Assembly (NCBI GenBank): GCA_964621525.1
Contig: CAZUMS010000003.1
Coordinates: forward strand, 62,001-126,000
Source of the DNA: CAZMGV01 sp964621525 [NCBI: uncultured bacterium]
GTDB taxonomy: Bacteria > JAGRBM01
DNA length: 64,000 nucleotides
Direction of reading: 5' to 3'
This document shows, piece by piece, positions 33,203-42,704 of this stretch. The notes below the pieces were generated by a model. It saw only the letters and a list, made by a program, of their open reading frames with translations, was not told the origin of the DNA and ran no database searches. A program made the position numbers and the translations under genes. Numbering within the stretch: position 1 is the stretch's first letter; every line of letters starts with the position of its first letter.

Positions 33203-35254
33203 TCAGCTTCCGGCTTCTTCCTCGTCACCCTTGATCAGGGTATCCGGCTCGATCTTGTACTCGATCTTCGTATCAGCCTTGATCTTCTCGAGGAGCTGCA
33301 TCTGGACCTCGCTCCGCATGGAGCGGGTCAGGTCGTCGCGGACCTCATTCAGCTGGGACTCCCGCTGGGCAGGATCCGGATCGACCCGGCTCTTCAGGCG
33401 GATCACAAACAGCTTCTCGCCCACCTCAAACGGTCCGGCAACCTGTCCCGGCTTCGTGAGACCGAAGGAAGCCAGCTTGAGCTCGCTCGAACGGCCGATC
33501 TTGTTCACGACGTCACTGCCGCTCACGCCCTCGGCCGAGCCGGAGTCCGCCTTCGCGAACACGCCGGTCTCTCCTGAAGCGGCACCTTTCACGGCCTTCG
33601 CCGCCTTGTCGGGAGCCGTACCGGAGGCAAGGGCCTTCTTCACACCCTCGATTTCGGAGGCCAGCTTCTCGCGGGCAAGCCGCTTCTTCACACGCTCGGC
33701 GACCTGCTCTTTCACTTCCTCGAGCGGGCTCGGCGAGGGCTGGAGAATTTCCTTGAGCTGGTAGACAAGGGTCCGTCCGCCAACCTTGGCCAGCCGGGGC
33801 TCGTCACCGGGCTTCAGGGTGCCGAACACGATATCCTCGTCTTCCTGCGGCAGGCGGCCCACACCGGCCAGCATCTCGCCGCGCGCGAACGGCGGCGAAA
33901 CGACGATCTCGGGGGCCGTGCCGGACTCCGGAATGCCGGTCGCCTTGATCTTTGCGAGATACTGCTGCGACTCCGTGTCGGCCACGGCCTGGGCGCGCTC
34001 GTTGGCAAGCTTGCGGCGGATCGCTTCCTTCTGGTCGTCGAACGGCTTCTTGTCGCCCTTGGCGAACTTCTCCGTCACGGTGACAAACCGGTAGGAACCG
34101 AACGACTCGAAAACGGGGGAAATATCCTTGAGGGCCAGTTTCTTCGCCTGCTCGACCACGTCCTTGTTGAAGTATTTCTCACTGACGAGCCCTAGGTCGC
34201 CGCCCTTCTTGAGCAGCTTCTCGCGGCGATCGGTGCTGACCTCGTTGGCGACCGCGGCGAAATCCTCACCGGCCTTGACGCGCTTCAGGGCCTCCTCGAT
34301 GATTTCGCGGGCCTTTTTCTTCTTGTCGTCGTCGGAGAGCTTCTTGAGCGCTTCGCTCTCGGGATTGCCCAGATCGAACCCGACGACCATTTCGCGCACC
34401 CGGAAGTTCTCCTCCTGGAAGGTATATTCGTCCGGATTCTGGTCATAGTAGGCGCGGATGTCGGCATCGGAGATGTTCTTCACGTTTTCCCGGTCGCGGA
34501 TTTCTTTGCCGTTCGGATTGAAGTCCGCATAGCGCAGCACTCGCCGCTCGGGACGGAAGAACTCCATCTGGTTTTTCTCGTAATAGTCGCGGATCTGGGC
34601 ATCCGACGGCTTCATCGAGCCCGACAGTTCCTGGATATCGACGCTCACGAACTCCAGCGCCACCTTGGTGTTGCGGTTCTGCCACTCTTCCTCGACCTGG
34701 GCTCGCGACGGGCGGACGCCGTCGTAGAACAGGTTCGTGAGCTTCTGGCGGATCAGATCCTCGCGCAGGTCCCCCTCGAACTTCTCGGCCGTCATGCGGC
34801 GGCGCTGGAGGAACTGCTGATAGAGATTCACCCGGAACACGCCGGCTTCGTCGTGGAACGTGGGCGTTTCCTCGACGAGGCGGCGGACTTCCTCGTCACT
34901 AACACTGAGACCCAGTTCCTTCGCCTTGTCGCCCGCCCCATAGCGGAAGATGATCCGGTCGAGGGAGTTGGTTTTCACCTGCGGGCCGAAATAGCCCTTC
35001 AGCTGGTCCCACTGGTCGCCGTACTGCTCCTGATAGCGGTACTCCATCTGCCGGTAGGTCTCCATGAACTCCCGGACCGGGACCTTGTGCTTGTCATTCA
35101 CGATCGCAAAGGTGTGCTCGGCCTGGGGGCCGCCCGAAAACCGGTGGAGGTTCGGCACCAGCAGGAAACCTGCAAAGAAGGAAAGTGCGAGCAGCCACAG
35201 GAGCGCCTTGGCCCCGATGGTCTTGAAACGCTGGCTAGCGGTGACTTTCGCCAT
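33203..35254 (-). CDS. PpiD/SurA-type peptidylprolyl isomerase, membrane-anchored periplasmic chaperone
   Basis: The 683-residue protein has one N-terminal transmembrane helix (about 14-34, ALLWLLALSFFAGFLLV) and a large periplasmic part. A SurA-N-like helical region follows (VPVREFMETYRQMEYRYQEQYGDQWDQL), and a parvulin-like domain lies around residues 270-390 (FRVREMVVGF..., EEALKRVKAGEDFAAVANEVSTD, KGGDLGLVSEKYF). A C-terminal helical segment ends LLEKIKADTKIEYKIEPDTLIK. This order is that of PpiD, which helps newly exported proteins fold near SecYEG. The gene is divergent from mreC. Confidence 0.85.
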   Translation of the reverse strand: MAKVTASQRFKTIGAKALLWLLALSFFAGFLLVPNLHRFSGGPQAEHTFAIVNDKHKVPVREFMETYRQMEYRYQEQYGDQWDQLKGYFGPQVKTNSLDRIIFRYGAGDKAKELGLSVSDEEVRRLVEETPTFHDEAGVFRVNLYQQFLQRRRMTAEKFEGDLREDLIRQKLTNLFYDGVRPSRAQVEEEWQNRNTKVALEFVSVDIQELSGSMKPSDAQIRDYYEKNQMEFFRPERRVLRYADFNPNGKEIRDRENVKNISDADIRAYYDQNPDEYTFQEENFRVREMVVGFDLGNPESEALKKLSDDDKKKKAREIIEEALKRVKAGEDFAAVANEVSTDRREKLLKKGGDLGLVSEKYFNKDVVEQAKKLALKDISPVFESFGSYRFVTVTEKFAKGDKKPFDDQKEAIRRKLANERAQAVADTESQQYLAKIKATGIPESGTAPEIVVSPPFARGEMLAGVGRLPQEDEDIVFGTLKPGDEPRLAKVGGRTLVYQLKEILQPSPSPLEEVKEQVAERVKKRLAREKLASEIEGVKKALASGTAPDKAAKAVKGAASGETGVFAKADSGSAEGVSGSDVVNKIGRSSELKLASFGLTKPGQVAGPFEVGEKLFVIRLKSRVDPDPAQRESQLNEVRDDLTRSMRSEVQMQLLEKIKADTKIEYKIEPDTLIKGDEEEAGS

Positions 35255-35578
35255 AATCGAATAAATCCCTGCCGGATCACGGCTTTCTGTGATTTTCCTG
35301 AGTCAGGAGGCTTACACCTACCCCGAGGGGAGACCCGATCTCAAGAGGGCTCTCTAGTGCCTTCCCGGAACGGCCTTGTCAAACCCCCTAGGCCACCGGC
35401 CCGAAACCGCCAATCCCCCGGCAATACTGGAGATTTCCGGCTAGGATAGTTACAAAGGCATCGGGGGCGGGGGTCCCGGCGTGTCCTCTTCCGAAGGGCC
35501 GCAGGGCTGATAACGGTCTTGCGGATTCCGGAGCTTTCCGGAATCGACCGGCGCGGAAAGGTTTGGCACCCCGGCGGC
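35255..35578. other. Divergent intergenic region between the PpiD-like gene and mreC
   Basis: The 324 bases must carry promoters for both operons. I see no convincing -35/-10 pair, operator or RNA gene. A TTG at 35519 would extend MreC by 20 residues, but the family normally begins close to its transmembrane helix, so that stretch is left as leader. Confidence 0.4.
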
Positions 35579-36502
35579 ATGTATTCCTTCTGGCAGAAAC
35601 CGCTCTACCGGCTCGTGATTCTCACGGCCGCGTCGTTTTTCGTGTTTCTGAACAGCATCGCCCGGCAGAATCAGGTGGGCCCCGTACCTCGGCTCGTGCT
35701 GAACAGTGTGGCGGCCGTACATCAGGGGCTTGCGGGTTCGGCTTCATGGATAGCCAGCGTCGCGGGCCGCTATGTCTATCTCGTGGGGATCAAGGACCGG
35801 CTCGATCGGGCGGAGCAGGAGCGCGATTATCTGCTGGCCGAACGGCACCGGCTGATCGAGCTGGCCCGGGAGAATGCGAGACTGCGCAGTCTCGCCGGTC
35901 TCCGGGAGACGCTTGGCGGCGACCTCCTGCCTGCCCACGTTATCGGCGTCTCGGACGACCCGACCGTCATTACCATCGACCAGGGGTCGTTCAGATCCGT
36001 CGTCCCCGGACAGGCTGTGATCTCGTCCGGCGGTGTCGTCGGCCAGATCTGGTACGCGGGGGAGTTCACCTCAACGGTGCTTCTCCTCTCGGACGCCCGG
36101 AGCCGTGTCCCCGCCTACGCCGAGCGTTCACGGGCCCGGGGCATCATCACCGGCTACGGAAACGATGAGCCCATCCAGGCGGCGCGAGTCCGCCGGACCG
36201 ACGATGTGAAAACGGGCGACCTGTTCATCTCGGCCGGCTCGGGGCTGATCTTCCCCAGGGGACTCCCCGTGGCCCGCGTCGTCTCCGTCGGCGACCCCGG
36301 CAACGAGCTCACCCTGCCCATCGTCGTGGAACCCGCCGTGGACGTGAACCTGCTGGACGAGGTGATGGTGGTCCGGCTGCGGGCCGACACGGGGACGGAC
36401 CCCGCCGCGAGCGGCGCCGCCGGAACGCCTGCTCAACCTGAAACTGCCGCGATCCCGGTCCTTCAGTCCAGGGCTGCCGAAACACACGGGAGGAATCCAT
36501 GA
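35579..36502 (+). CDS. mreC: Rod shape-determining protein MreC
   Basis: MreC links MreB filaments to the periplasmic elongasome. From ATG 35579 the 307 residues comprise a transmembrane helix (about 11-27, LVILTAASFFVFLN), a coiled coil (about 65-105, DRLDRAEQERDYLLAERHRL), and the beta-barrel region with IGVSDDPTVITIDQGSFRSVVPGQAVISSGGVVGQI and SRVPAYAERSRARGIITGYG. A low-complexity tail of about 40 residues ends the protein. Its stop overlaps mreD (ATGA). Confidence 0.92.
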   Translation: MYSFWQKPLYRLVILTAASFFVFLNSIARQNQVGPVPRLVLNSVAAVHQGLAGSASWIASVAGRYVYLVGIKDRLDRAEQERDYLLAERHRLIELARENARLRSLAGLRETLGGDLLPAHVIGVSDDPTVITIDQGSFRSVVPGQAVISSGGVVGQIWYAGEFTSTVLLLSDARSRVPAYAERSRARGIITGYGNDEPIQAARVRRTDDVKTGDLFISAGSGLIFPRGLPVARVVSVGDPGNELTLPIVVEPAVDVNLLDEVMVVRLRADTGTDPAASGAAGTPAQPETAAIPVLQSRAAETHGRNP

Positions 36503-37053
36503 TCGACCCGTCCCAGGATCCGGTCTGGCGCGGCTTCCTGCTCTATGTCGCCGTGGGCGCCCTGTGCCTCATGCTCCAGCAGACGCTGCTCACGCCGCTT
36601 GTCCCCTGGCTTTCTGTCCAGCCGCTCGTCGCCCTCTGCGTACACGCCGGATTCCGGCGCGGCCCCCGCGAGGCCATCTGGGCCGGGACGGCGCTCGGCA
36701 TCCTGTGGGACGTGATGGGCTCCGGCCTGTTCGGGGCCGCCTGGTTCCGGCTGATGGCGGTGCTCGTCGTTGTGCATCTGGCCCGCCGGTTCTTCCGCGA
36801 TTCGGTGGCGTTCCTTGTCTTCACCACGTTTATAGCCTCGGCCGCCGAACGCATCATCTACGTTGTCGAAACGGCGGGGTTCGCCGGATGGGAGATCGAC
36901 ACTGGCAGCGTGCTGGCCCGGATCCCCGTGGCCGGGCTTGCGAACGCCCTGCTGGCGCTCGGCTTCGTCTATTTCTTCGACCGGGTGTTCAGGACCCGGA
37001 TGTTCCGCCTCGTTCAGACCGGCATCAACATGGGCGGCTACGGAAGCAGCTGA
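36499..37053 (+). CDS. mreD: Rod shape-determining protein MreD
   Basis: MreD is a small inner-membrane component of the elongasome. The 184 residues hold five to six hydrophobic segments; after the first two, FRRGPREAIWAGTALGILWDVMGSGLFG is the typical MreD loop (G...G...D...G). It starts within the mreC stop and ends 9 bases before the PBP2 gene. Confidence 0.88.
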   Translation: MIDPSQDPVWRGFLLYVAVGALCLMLQQTLLTPLVPWLSVQPLVALCVHAGFRRGPREAIWAGTALGILWDVMGSGLFGAAWFRLMAVLVVVHLARRFFRDSVAFLVFTTFIASAAERIIYVVETAGFAGWEIDTGSVLARIPVAGLANALLALGFVYFFDRVFRTRMFRLVQTGINMGGYGSS

Positions 37054-37062
37054 ACGGACGTC

Positions 37063-39027
37063 ATGGCGAACTATCTCGACACCGGCGCGATCCAGAAGTG
37101 GCTCCAGGGCCGCATCGCGCCGCTCGTGATCCTGTTCACCGTGCCGCTTCTCGCCCTGATGATCCGGCTGTTCATCCTCCAGATCGTGCAGCACGAGCAC
37201 TACGAGGTCCTCTCCCGGGACAACAAGCTGATCAGCGAACGGCTCGTGGGCTACCGGGGAATCATCTACGACCGCTACGGCACGATCCTCGCCGAGTCCC
37301 GCGCCGCCTTCTCGCTCATGCTGATGCCGGACCAGTTCCGGGTATCCCGTCATGACCGGCGGCGGCAGGATGACATCGACGCCCTGATCGGCCAGATCGC
37401 CCTGCTGCTCGAGGACGACCCGGCCAATATCCGGAAGTTCCTGAAATCCTGGAAAGGCCGGGACCAGTTTTTCTACCAGCCCTACCGCCGCGACCTCACC
37501 TGGGAACAGATGTCGCGGATCGAGGAAGCGCACCTGCCTCCGGCCTACGCCATGGTCATCACCGATCCGGTCCGCGACTATCCGTTCGGACGCAACCTCT
37601 CGCACGTCCTGGGTTATGTGGGCGAGATCAGCGAGAGCGAGCTGCCGAAATTCCGCGAGAAATCCCCCGCCAAGGATTACCGGCAGGGCGACTGGATCGG
37701 AAAGGCCGGTATCGAACTCACCATGGAGCAGGAACTCCGGGGGGAAACCGGCTACCGGGAGCGGATCGCCAACGCCAAGGGCGAAATCCTGGACCCGGAA
37801 GACCTCGCCGAGTTCGGTATCCGCGGCGAGCATATCCCGGCGAAGTCGGGCAACTCGCTGATGCTCACCATCGACGCCGAGCTCCAGCAGTACGCCTGGA
37901 ACCGGATGGAGCATGTGCTCGAGGGTTCGCTGGTGGCCCTCGACCCCGCAAGCGGCGAAGTGCTGGCCATGGTGGACAAGCCCGGCTTCGATCCGAACCT
38001 GTTTTCCACCGGTATCCGGCCCGAGATCTACCAGTCGCTGCTCTCCGACAAGCTCAGGCCGCTGTTCTCGCGCACCGTGCAGGGACGCTATCCGCCGGGT
38101 TCCACCTACAAGATCGCTGTCCAGGCGGCCGCCCTCGAGGAAGGCGTGGTCGGGCCGAACACCTCCTACCTCTGCACGGGCAAGAAGAAATTCGGTAACC
38201 GCGATTTCGCCTGCTGGAACAAGAAGGGGCACGGCAACGTCTCGGCCAAACGGGCCATGCAGGGAAGCTGTGACGTCTATTTCTACAGCGCCGGCGCGGC
38301 GCTCGGTATCGAGAAACTGGCCTACTGGTCGGATCATTTCGGCCTCGGAAAGCCCACGGGTATCGAGCTGCCGCATGAAACCGCCGGTGTAAACCCGAGC
38401 CCGGAATGGAAAAAGCGCGTCCTCAAGCAGCCCTGGTACTGGGGCGAGCTGATCAGCTCGTCCATCGGTCAGGGCTACACGCTCATGAGCCCGCTCCAGG
38501 TCGCCAAGATGACCTCCGTGATCGCCGCGGGCGGCAAGGTGTACCGGCCGCATCTCGTCAAAGCCGTCGTCCCCGGCGACGGTTCCCCGGTCCGCGAGAT
38601 CCCCAAGGACCCGGAAGAAATCCTGAAGATGGACAGGAGCGTGATCCAGACAGTGACGGAGGGCCTCCGGGCCGTGGTGAACGAACCCGGCGGCACGGCA
38701 TTCATGAGCCGGGCGAAGGACATCCTGATCGCGGGGAAAACCGGCACCGCGCAGGTGTCGGCCATGGAACTCCAGAAGAAATACAAGGACAAGGGCGAAG
38801 AACTGCCCTATGACCTCCAGGACCACGCCTGGTTCACGGCCTATGCACCGGCGGGAGAAGATGAGACGCCGGAGATCGTCGTGACGACGCTTGTGGAGCA
38901 CGGCGGCCACGGCTCCAGCGCGGCGGCCCCGCTCGTCAGGGACGTGATTCTGGAGTGGCAGCGGCTGAAGGAAGCCCGCCGCCTCAAGGCGGAACTGAAG
39001 CCGCCCCGGGGGGAGGCCACGCCATGA
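37063..39027 (+). CDS. mrdA: Penicillin-binding protein 2 (elongation-specific transpeptidase)
   Basis: This class-B PBP cross-links lateral-wall peptidoglycan with RodA. It has one N-terminal helix (about 23-43), the dimer or pedestal region (RGIIYDRYGTILAESRAAFS), and the transpeptidase motifs S347-TYK, S402-C-D and K559-TGTA. The length of 654 is usual. The final residues overlap rodA by 4 bases. The gene order mreC-mreD-mrdA-rodA is the classical one. Confidence 0.95.
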   Translation: MANYLDTGAIQKWLQGRIAPLVILFTVPLLALMIRLFILQIVQHEHYEVLSRDNKLISERLVGYRGIIYDRYGTILAESRAAFSLMLMPDQFRVSRHDRRRQDDIDALIGQIALLLEDDPANIRKFLKSWKGRDQFFYQPYRRDLTWEQMSRIEEAHLPPAYAMVITDPVRDYPFGRNLSHVLGYVGEISESELPKFREKSPAKDYRQGDWIGKAGIELTMEQELRGETGYRERIANAKGEILDPEDLAEFGIRGEHIPAKSGNSLMLTIDAELQQYAWNRMEHVLEGSLVALDPASGEVLAMVDKPGFDPNLFSTGIRPEIYQSLLSDKLRPLFSRTVQGRYPPGSTYKIAVQAAALEEGVVGPNTSYLCTGKKKFGNRDFACWNKKGHGNVSAKRAMQGSCDVYFYSAGAALGIEKLAYWSDHFGLGKPTGIELPHETAGVNPSPEWKKRVLKQPWYWGELISSSIGQGYTLMSPLQVAKMTSVIAAGGKVYRPHLVKAVVPGDGSPVREIPKDPEEILKMDRSVIQTVTEGLRAVVNEPGGTAFMSRAKDILIAGKTGTAQVSAMELQKKYKDKGEELPYDLQDHAWFTAYAPAGEDETPEIVVTTLVEHGGHGSSAAAPLVRDVILEWQRLKEARRLKAELKPPRGEATP

Positions 39028-40151
39028 TGCGCCCCGGCGAAATGACCTCGAAGCTGGACCGGTGGCTTCTCTACACGCTGCTGTTCATCTGCACCTTCGC
39101 CGTCCTGAATCTGGCGAGTGCCGGACAGACGATCCCCGGCCGGCCGGTGTACCTGGCTCAGCTCGGCGCCATCGCCGCCGGCATCGTCCTGTTCGCCTTC
39201 GCCGCGATTCTGGAACTGAAAACCGTGGAGCGATGGGCCTACTGGCTCTATTTCGCGGGACTTGGACTCCTCGCGAGCGTTCACTACTTCGGCTACAGCG
39301 CGGGCGGCGCCAAAAGCTGGCTCAGGTTCGGCCCCGTGGGGCTCCAGCCGTCGGAGCCGATGAAGATCCTGCTGATCGTCGCCCTCTCCCGGCTTCTGCT
39401 CCGTCAGGGACTCGACCGTCCCATCGGGTTCTCCTCGCTCCCGAAAATCTTCGCCCTCCTGCTCCCGCCGCTCGCGCTGATCCTGAAGGAACCCGATGTC
39501 GGCACGGCAGTGATCTACGTGGCGACCGCCGGAACCATGCTGCTCTACGTCGGAATCGACCGGTCAATGAAGCGGATCATCATCGGTTCGGTGGTGCTCG
39601 TCGTCGGCGGGCTCAGTTTTTATACCTTCGTGCTGGGGAAGGACCCTCTCCAGCACCTCAAGGCCCATCACCGCAAGCGCCTGATCGCCCTCGTCGATCT
39701 CGAATCGGACCCCAAGGGCGTCGGCTACCAGCAGATCCAGGCGAAGATCGCCATCGGATCGGGCGGGGCGACGGGCCTCGGCTGGGCGAAGGGGCGCCAG
39801 AGCCAGTTCGCCTACGTGCCGAAACAGCACACCGACTTCGCGTTCTGCGTGCTTGCCGAGGAATGGGGGTTCGTGGGCGGCCTCGCCATCGCCGGCGCCT
39901 TCTGGATCCTGATCCTGAGGGGCGCCATCGCCGCCCGCGAGTCCCGGGATCCTTTCGGCACGCTCTGCTGCATCGGCGTGATCTCGCTGCTGTTCTGGCA
40001 CATGGCGATCAACCTGGGAATGAATCTCGCCGTCATGCCGGTCATCGGTATTCCGTTGCCGGTATTGTCAGCCGGCGGGTCGAGCGTACTGACGCTGTTC
40101 CTCGGAATGGGGATCATCCAGAACGTCTACAAGGACCGGTTCCACTTCTGA
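39024..40151 (+). CDS. rodA: Peptidoglycan polymerase RodA (SEDS family)
   Basis: RodA polymerises lipid II with PBP2. The 375-residue product has about ten membrane helices and SEDS motifs: GGAKSWLRFGPVGLQPSEPMKI, LKEPDVGTAVIY with the catalytic-type aspartate, PKQHTDFAFCVLAEEWGF and PVIGIPLPVLSAGGSS. ATG 39024 lies inside the PBP2 stop, with GGAGG 7 bases upstream; ATG 39027 just behind it is the alternative. Confidence 0.95.
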   Translation: MMRPGEMTSKLDRWLLYTLLFICTFAVLNLASAGQTIPGRPVYLAQLGAIAAGIVLFAFAAILELKTVERWAYWLYFAGLGLLASVHYFGYSAGGAKSWLRFGPVGLQPSEPMKILLIVALSRLLLRQGLDRPIGFSSLPKIFALLLPPLALILKEPDVGTAVIYVATAGTMLLYVGIDRSMKRIIIGSVVLVVGGLSFYTFVLGKDPLQHLKAHHRKRLIALVDLESDPKGVGYQQIQAKIAIGSGGATGLGWAKGRQSQFAYVPKQHTDFAFCVLAEEWGFVGGLAIAGAFWILILRGAIAARESRDPFGTLCCIGVISLLFWHMAINLGMNLAVMPVIGIPLPVLSAGGSSVLTLFLGMGIIQNVYKDRFHF

Positions 40152-40169
40152 ACCGGTCCCCGGGATCTT

Positions 40170-40796
40170 TCAGAGCCCGAACTTCTCCCGGTAGTCGTCC
40201 CCCGAAAGGCGGATGACGTTTTCGGCTTCGTCGCGGCCATAGATCTCGGCGATCGTGACCCGGCGGTCCGTCTCGCCCGGCTGCTGCTTGTAGGAGAGAA
40301 AGTAGTGCCGGAGCCTTTCGACGAGACCCGCAGGGCAGTCCCCGATATCCCGGGAGCCGCCGTAGACGATGTCGCCTTCCAGCACGGCGATGATCTTGTC
40401 GTCCGCCTCGTTGCCGTCGATCATCCGGAGGCCGCCCACCGCCCTCACCCGGCAGAGAATCCCGCTATGGGCCACGGTCTTCTCCGTCAGCACGCAGATG
40501 TCCAGCGGATCGCCGTCGCCCACGATCTCCGTCTTCGCCCCGGTGCGTTCGGCACAACGCACGCCAGTCCGCCGGCCGCAATAGGTCTGCGGCACGAAGC
40601 CGTAGAGCGTCGGGCACAGGCTCGAAAACCGCTGGGGCCGGTCGATCTTCAGATGCCCCGAGGCCTTGTCCACCTCGTATTTCACCGTGTCGGTGGGAAC
40701 GATTTCGATATAGGCGTTCAGCAGCCCCGACACGGAATCGACGGCCGGGATTCCGTGCCAGGGATGGGCCTGAAGGACGGGAGGGTTATTGCTCAT
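40170..40796 (-). CDS. ppa: Inorganic pyrophosphatase (family I)
   Basis: This soluble enzyme hydrolyses pyrophosphate from biosynthetic reactions. The metal-binding signature GDGDPLDICVLTE is present, with the substrate-binding K and R residues in TVKYEVDKASGHLKIDRPQRFSSLCPTLYGFVP and YKQQPGETDRRV near the end. From ATG 40796 it is 208 residues, normal for the family; an upstream GTG at 40832 would add twelve residues without family character. It is convergent with rodA, 18 bases away. Confidence 0.92.
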   Translation of the reverse strand: MSNNPPVLQAHPWHGIPAVDSVSGLLNAYIEIVPTDTVKYEVDKASGHLKIDRPQRFSSLCPTLYGFVPQTYCGRRTGVRCAERTGAKTEIVGDGDPLDICVLTEKTVAHSGILCRVRAVGGLRMIDGNEADDKIIAVLEGDIVYGGSRDIGDCPAGLVERLRHYFLSYKQQPGETDRRVTIAEIYGRDEAENVIRLSGDDYREKFGL

Positions 40797-40852
40797 GACG
40801 AAAGGGTGGACGGAAAAGAGCGGAGGCCGCAACCATCGAATGGCAGCTCAAG

Positions 40853-40884
40853 AAAAACGCCCCGGGTTCCCCCGGGGCGTTTTT
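40853..40884. terminator. Strong bidirectional Rho-independent terminator
   Basis: AAAAA, CGCCCCGGG (40858-40866), loop TTCC, CCCGGGGCG (40871-40879), TTTTT. It directly follows the thiolase gene on the minus strand. Confidence 0.92.
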
Positions 40885-40908
40885 GCGTCGGTCAGACGGA
40901 AGGGCGTC

Positions 40909-42105
40909 TCAGACGAACGCCTTCTTGTACATCGTGACGACAGCGGCGCCGCCCAGACCCAGGTTGTGCTGGAGGGCGATCTTGACGTCCTTCACCTGGC
41001 GCTTGTCGGCTTCGCCGCGGAGCTGCCAGTTCAGTTCGGCGCACTGGGCCAGGCCCGTGGCGCCGAGGGGGTGGCCCTTGGAGATCAGGCCGCCCGACGG
41101 GTTCACGACGACCTTGCCGCCGTAGGTGAACGCATCCTCGTCCACGAACTTGCCGGCCTGGCCTTCGGGGCAGAGGCCCAGCGCCTCGTAGGTGACCAGT
41201 TCGTTGCAGGAGAAGCAGTCATGCAGCTCGACGACCTGCACGTTCTCCGGACCGTAGCCCGACTGCTTGTAGACGCTCTCGGCGGCGGCCTTCGTCATGT
41301 CGGAGCCGACGATCTTGATGCAGCTCTTGGAGTCGAAGGTGCTGGAGAAGTCGGTGGACATCGCCATGCCGATGATCTCGACGGCCTTCTTCTCGAGCTT
41401 GTTCTTCTTCACGAAGTCCTCGCTGGCGAGGATCGCCGCGCCTGAGCCGTCCGAGGTCGGGCAGCACTGCAGCTTCGTCAGCGGCTCATAGACGGTCGGG
41501 GCCGCCATGATCTGCTCGAAGGTGTACTCGTCGCGGAACTGCGAGTAGGGATTGTTCACCGAGTGCTTGTGGTTCTTGTAGCCGATCTTGGCGAAGTGCT
41601 CCTTCTTGGTGCCGTACTTCTCCATGTGCTCGCGTCCGGCGTTGCCGAACATCTGCGCCGCCGGCGGGGCCGGGGCGAACTGGCGGAGCTTCATCATCGC
41701 CATCATGTGCTTGTCCATGGGGTTCGTGCGGTCCTGGAAGTTGGAGCCCAGCGAGCCCTTCTGCATCTTCTCGAAGCCGAGGGCCAGCGTGCAGTCGGCA
41801 AGGCCGCCCTCGATCATCTGCTTGGCGAGGAACAGCGCCGTCGAACCGGTCGAGCAGTTGTTGTTCACATTGTACATCGGGATGCCCGTGAGACCGAGCT
41901 CATACACCGCGCGCTCGCCGCAGGTGGAATCGCCGTAGCAGTAGCCGATCGCCGCCTGCTGCACCTGGTCGTACTTGATGCCCGCGTCCTCGAGCGCCTT
42001 CGTGCCGGCTTCCTTCGCCATCTGCGGGTAGTCGAAGTTCTGCCGGCTGCCCGGCTTCTCGAACTTGGTCATACCCACGCCAATTACATAAACCTTGCGA
42101 CCCAT
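40909..42105 (-). CDS. SCP-x type thiolase (lipid-transfer protein/acetyl-CoA acyltransferase family)
   Basis: The 398-residue enzyme has the thiolase fold with nucleophilic cysteine in [18 protein letters not shown], then [21 protein letters not shown] and the C-terminal [17 protein letters not shown] with its catalytic histidine. The N-terminus [20 protein letters not shown] is that of SCP-x/lipid-carrier thiolases, which cleave branched 3-ketoacyl-CoA or sterol side chains. The SCP-2 domain is absent. ATG 42105 has AAGGAG about ten bases upstream. A TTGACT/AGTCAA inverted repeat lies 74 bases upstream of the start. Confidence 0.9.
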   Translation of the reverse strand: MGRKVYVIGVGMTKFEKPGSRQNFDYPQMAKEAGTKALEDAGIKYDQVQQAAIGYCYGDSTCGERAVYELGLTGIPMYNVNNNCSTGSTALFLAKQMIEGGLADCTLALGFEKMQKGSLGSNFQDRTNPMDKHMMAMMKLRQFAPAPPAAQMFGNAGREHMEKYGTKKEHFAKIGYKNHKHSVNNPYSQFRDEYTFEQIMAAPTVYEPLTKLQCCPTSDGSGAAILASEDFVKKNKLEKKAVEIIGMAMSTDFSSTFDSKSCIKIVGSDMTKAAAESVYKQSGYGPENVQVVELHDCFSCNELVTYEALGLCPEGQAGKFVDEDAFTYGGKVVVNPSGGLISKGHPLGATGLAQCAELNWQLRGEADKRQVKDVKIALQHNLGLGGAAVVTMYKKAFV

Positions 42106-42178
42106 GATCAGTACACTCCTTGAATTTCGTTCCGGTGGCGCGCGAGTCCTGATCCCCAGGCCGGGCTGCACCCCGAAA

Positions 42179-42194
42179 TTGACTGGCGAGTCAA
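42179..42194. promoter_or_regulatory. Operator-like inverted repeat upstream of the thiolase
   Basis: TTGACT-GGCG-AGTCAA is a perfect 6-4-6 inverted repeat, centred 81 bases before the thiolase ATG. Its form suits a TetR-family or similar dimeric regulator of fatty-acid or sterol catabolism. No regulator is adjacent; the TetR gene at 42887-43498 is about 700 bases away and has its own different operators. Confidence 0.45.
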
Positions 42195-42378
42195 CTAACT
42201 GATTACCCTGTCAGGGGCAAATGGGAATTCCGCCGCAGGTCAGACCCCTCCCCCCCTGTTTTCTGTCCGAACTAACCCCCGCCTCCCGCGGTTTCCCCCT
42301 CACGTCATGCGAGGGGGGGGCGGGTCATCCCGCCGGGGTAGTTTTTCAGGGGACCCCACCGCCCGGATTACCGGGCAT

Positions 42379-42404
42379 CCTTCGGCCGGGCTCAGGACAG
42401 GCTC
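42379..42404 (+). repeat. Copy A of a CCTTCGGC...CTCAGG interspersed element
   Basis: CCTTCGGCCGGGCTCAGGAC and the following CAGGCTC match a short element (CCTTCG-x-CA-x-x-CTCAGG) that I recall as scattered through many high-GC genomes. Copy B is 278 bases downstream in the same orientation. Confidence 0.5.
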
Positions 42405-42681
42405 TCCACAGAACGTGGGAGGAAAAAGAAACCGGTCCCTTTGTTCTGTTCCGTGTCGATCCGTGCTGATGCGTGCAAACTGGACACCGGTGTCTCGTAT
42501 GGGATGATCTCGGGGCCGCATTTCGGGGCTATGCGGGTTTCGCGGGGTGGCTCCCGGAGGGGTACCCCCCTCCCCCCCCTGTTTTTTCGCACGGCCCTGG
42601 AAGCGGGACTGGTTCAACCCTGCCGCTCACCCTGCGCGTAATTATAAGGGCCGAGCGGTAAAGCCTTCGCTTCAGGGATTC

Positions 42682-42704
42682 CCTTCGGCAGACTCAGGGT
42701 GAAC
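42682..42704 (+). repeat. Copy B of a CCTTCGGC...CTCAGG interspersed element
   Basis: CCTTCGGCAGACTCAGGGTG followed by AAC shares 14 of the first 18 bases with copy A (42379-42404). Same orientation, same noncoding island. Confidence 0.5.

Noticed and set aside
35519-35578. TTG 35519 as start of MreC
   Set aside because: Adds 20 residues before a normal MreC N-terminus; no ribosome site.
36463-38910. Long open frame antisense to mreD and mrdA (815 codons)
   Set aside because: Mirror of GC-rich codon use; the sense strand has complete MreD and PBP2 motifs.
42441-42661. Short open frames in the repeat island (around 62-66 codons)
   Set aside because: Codon use and composition do not match neighbouring genes and frames cross the C-rich repeats.
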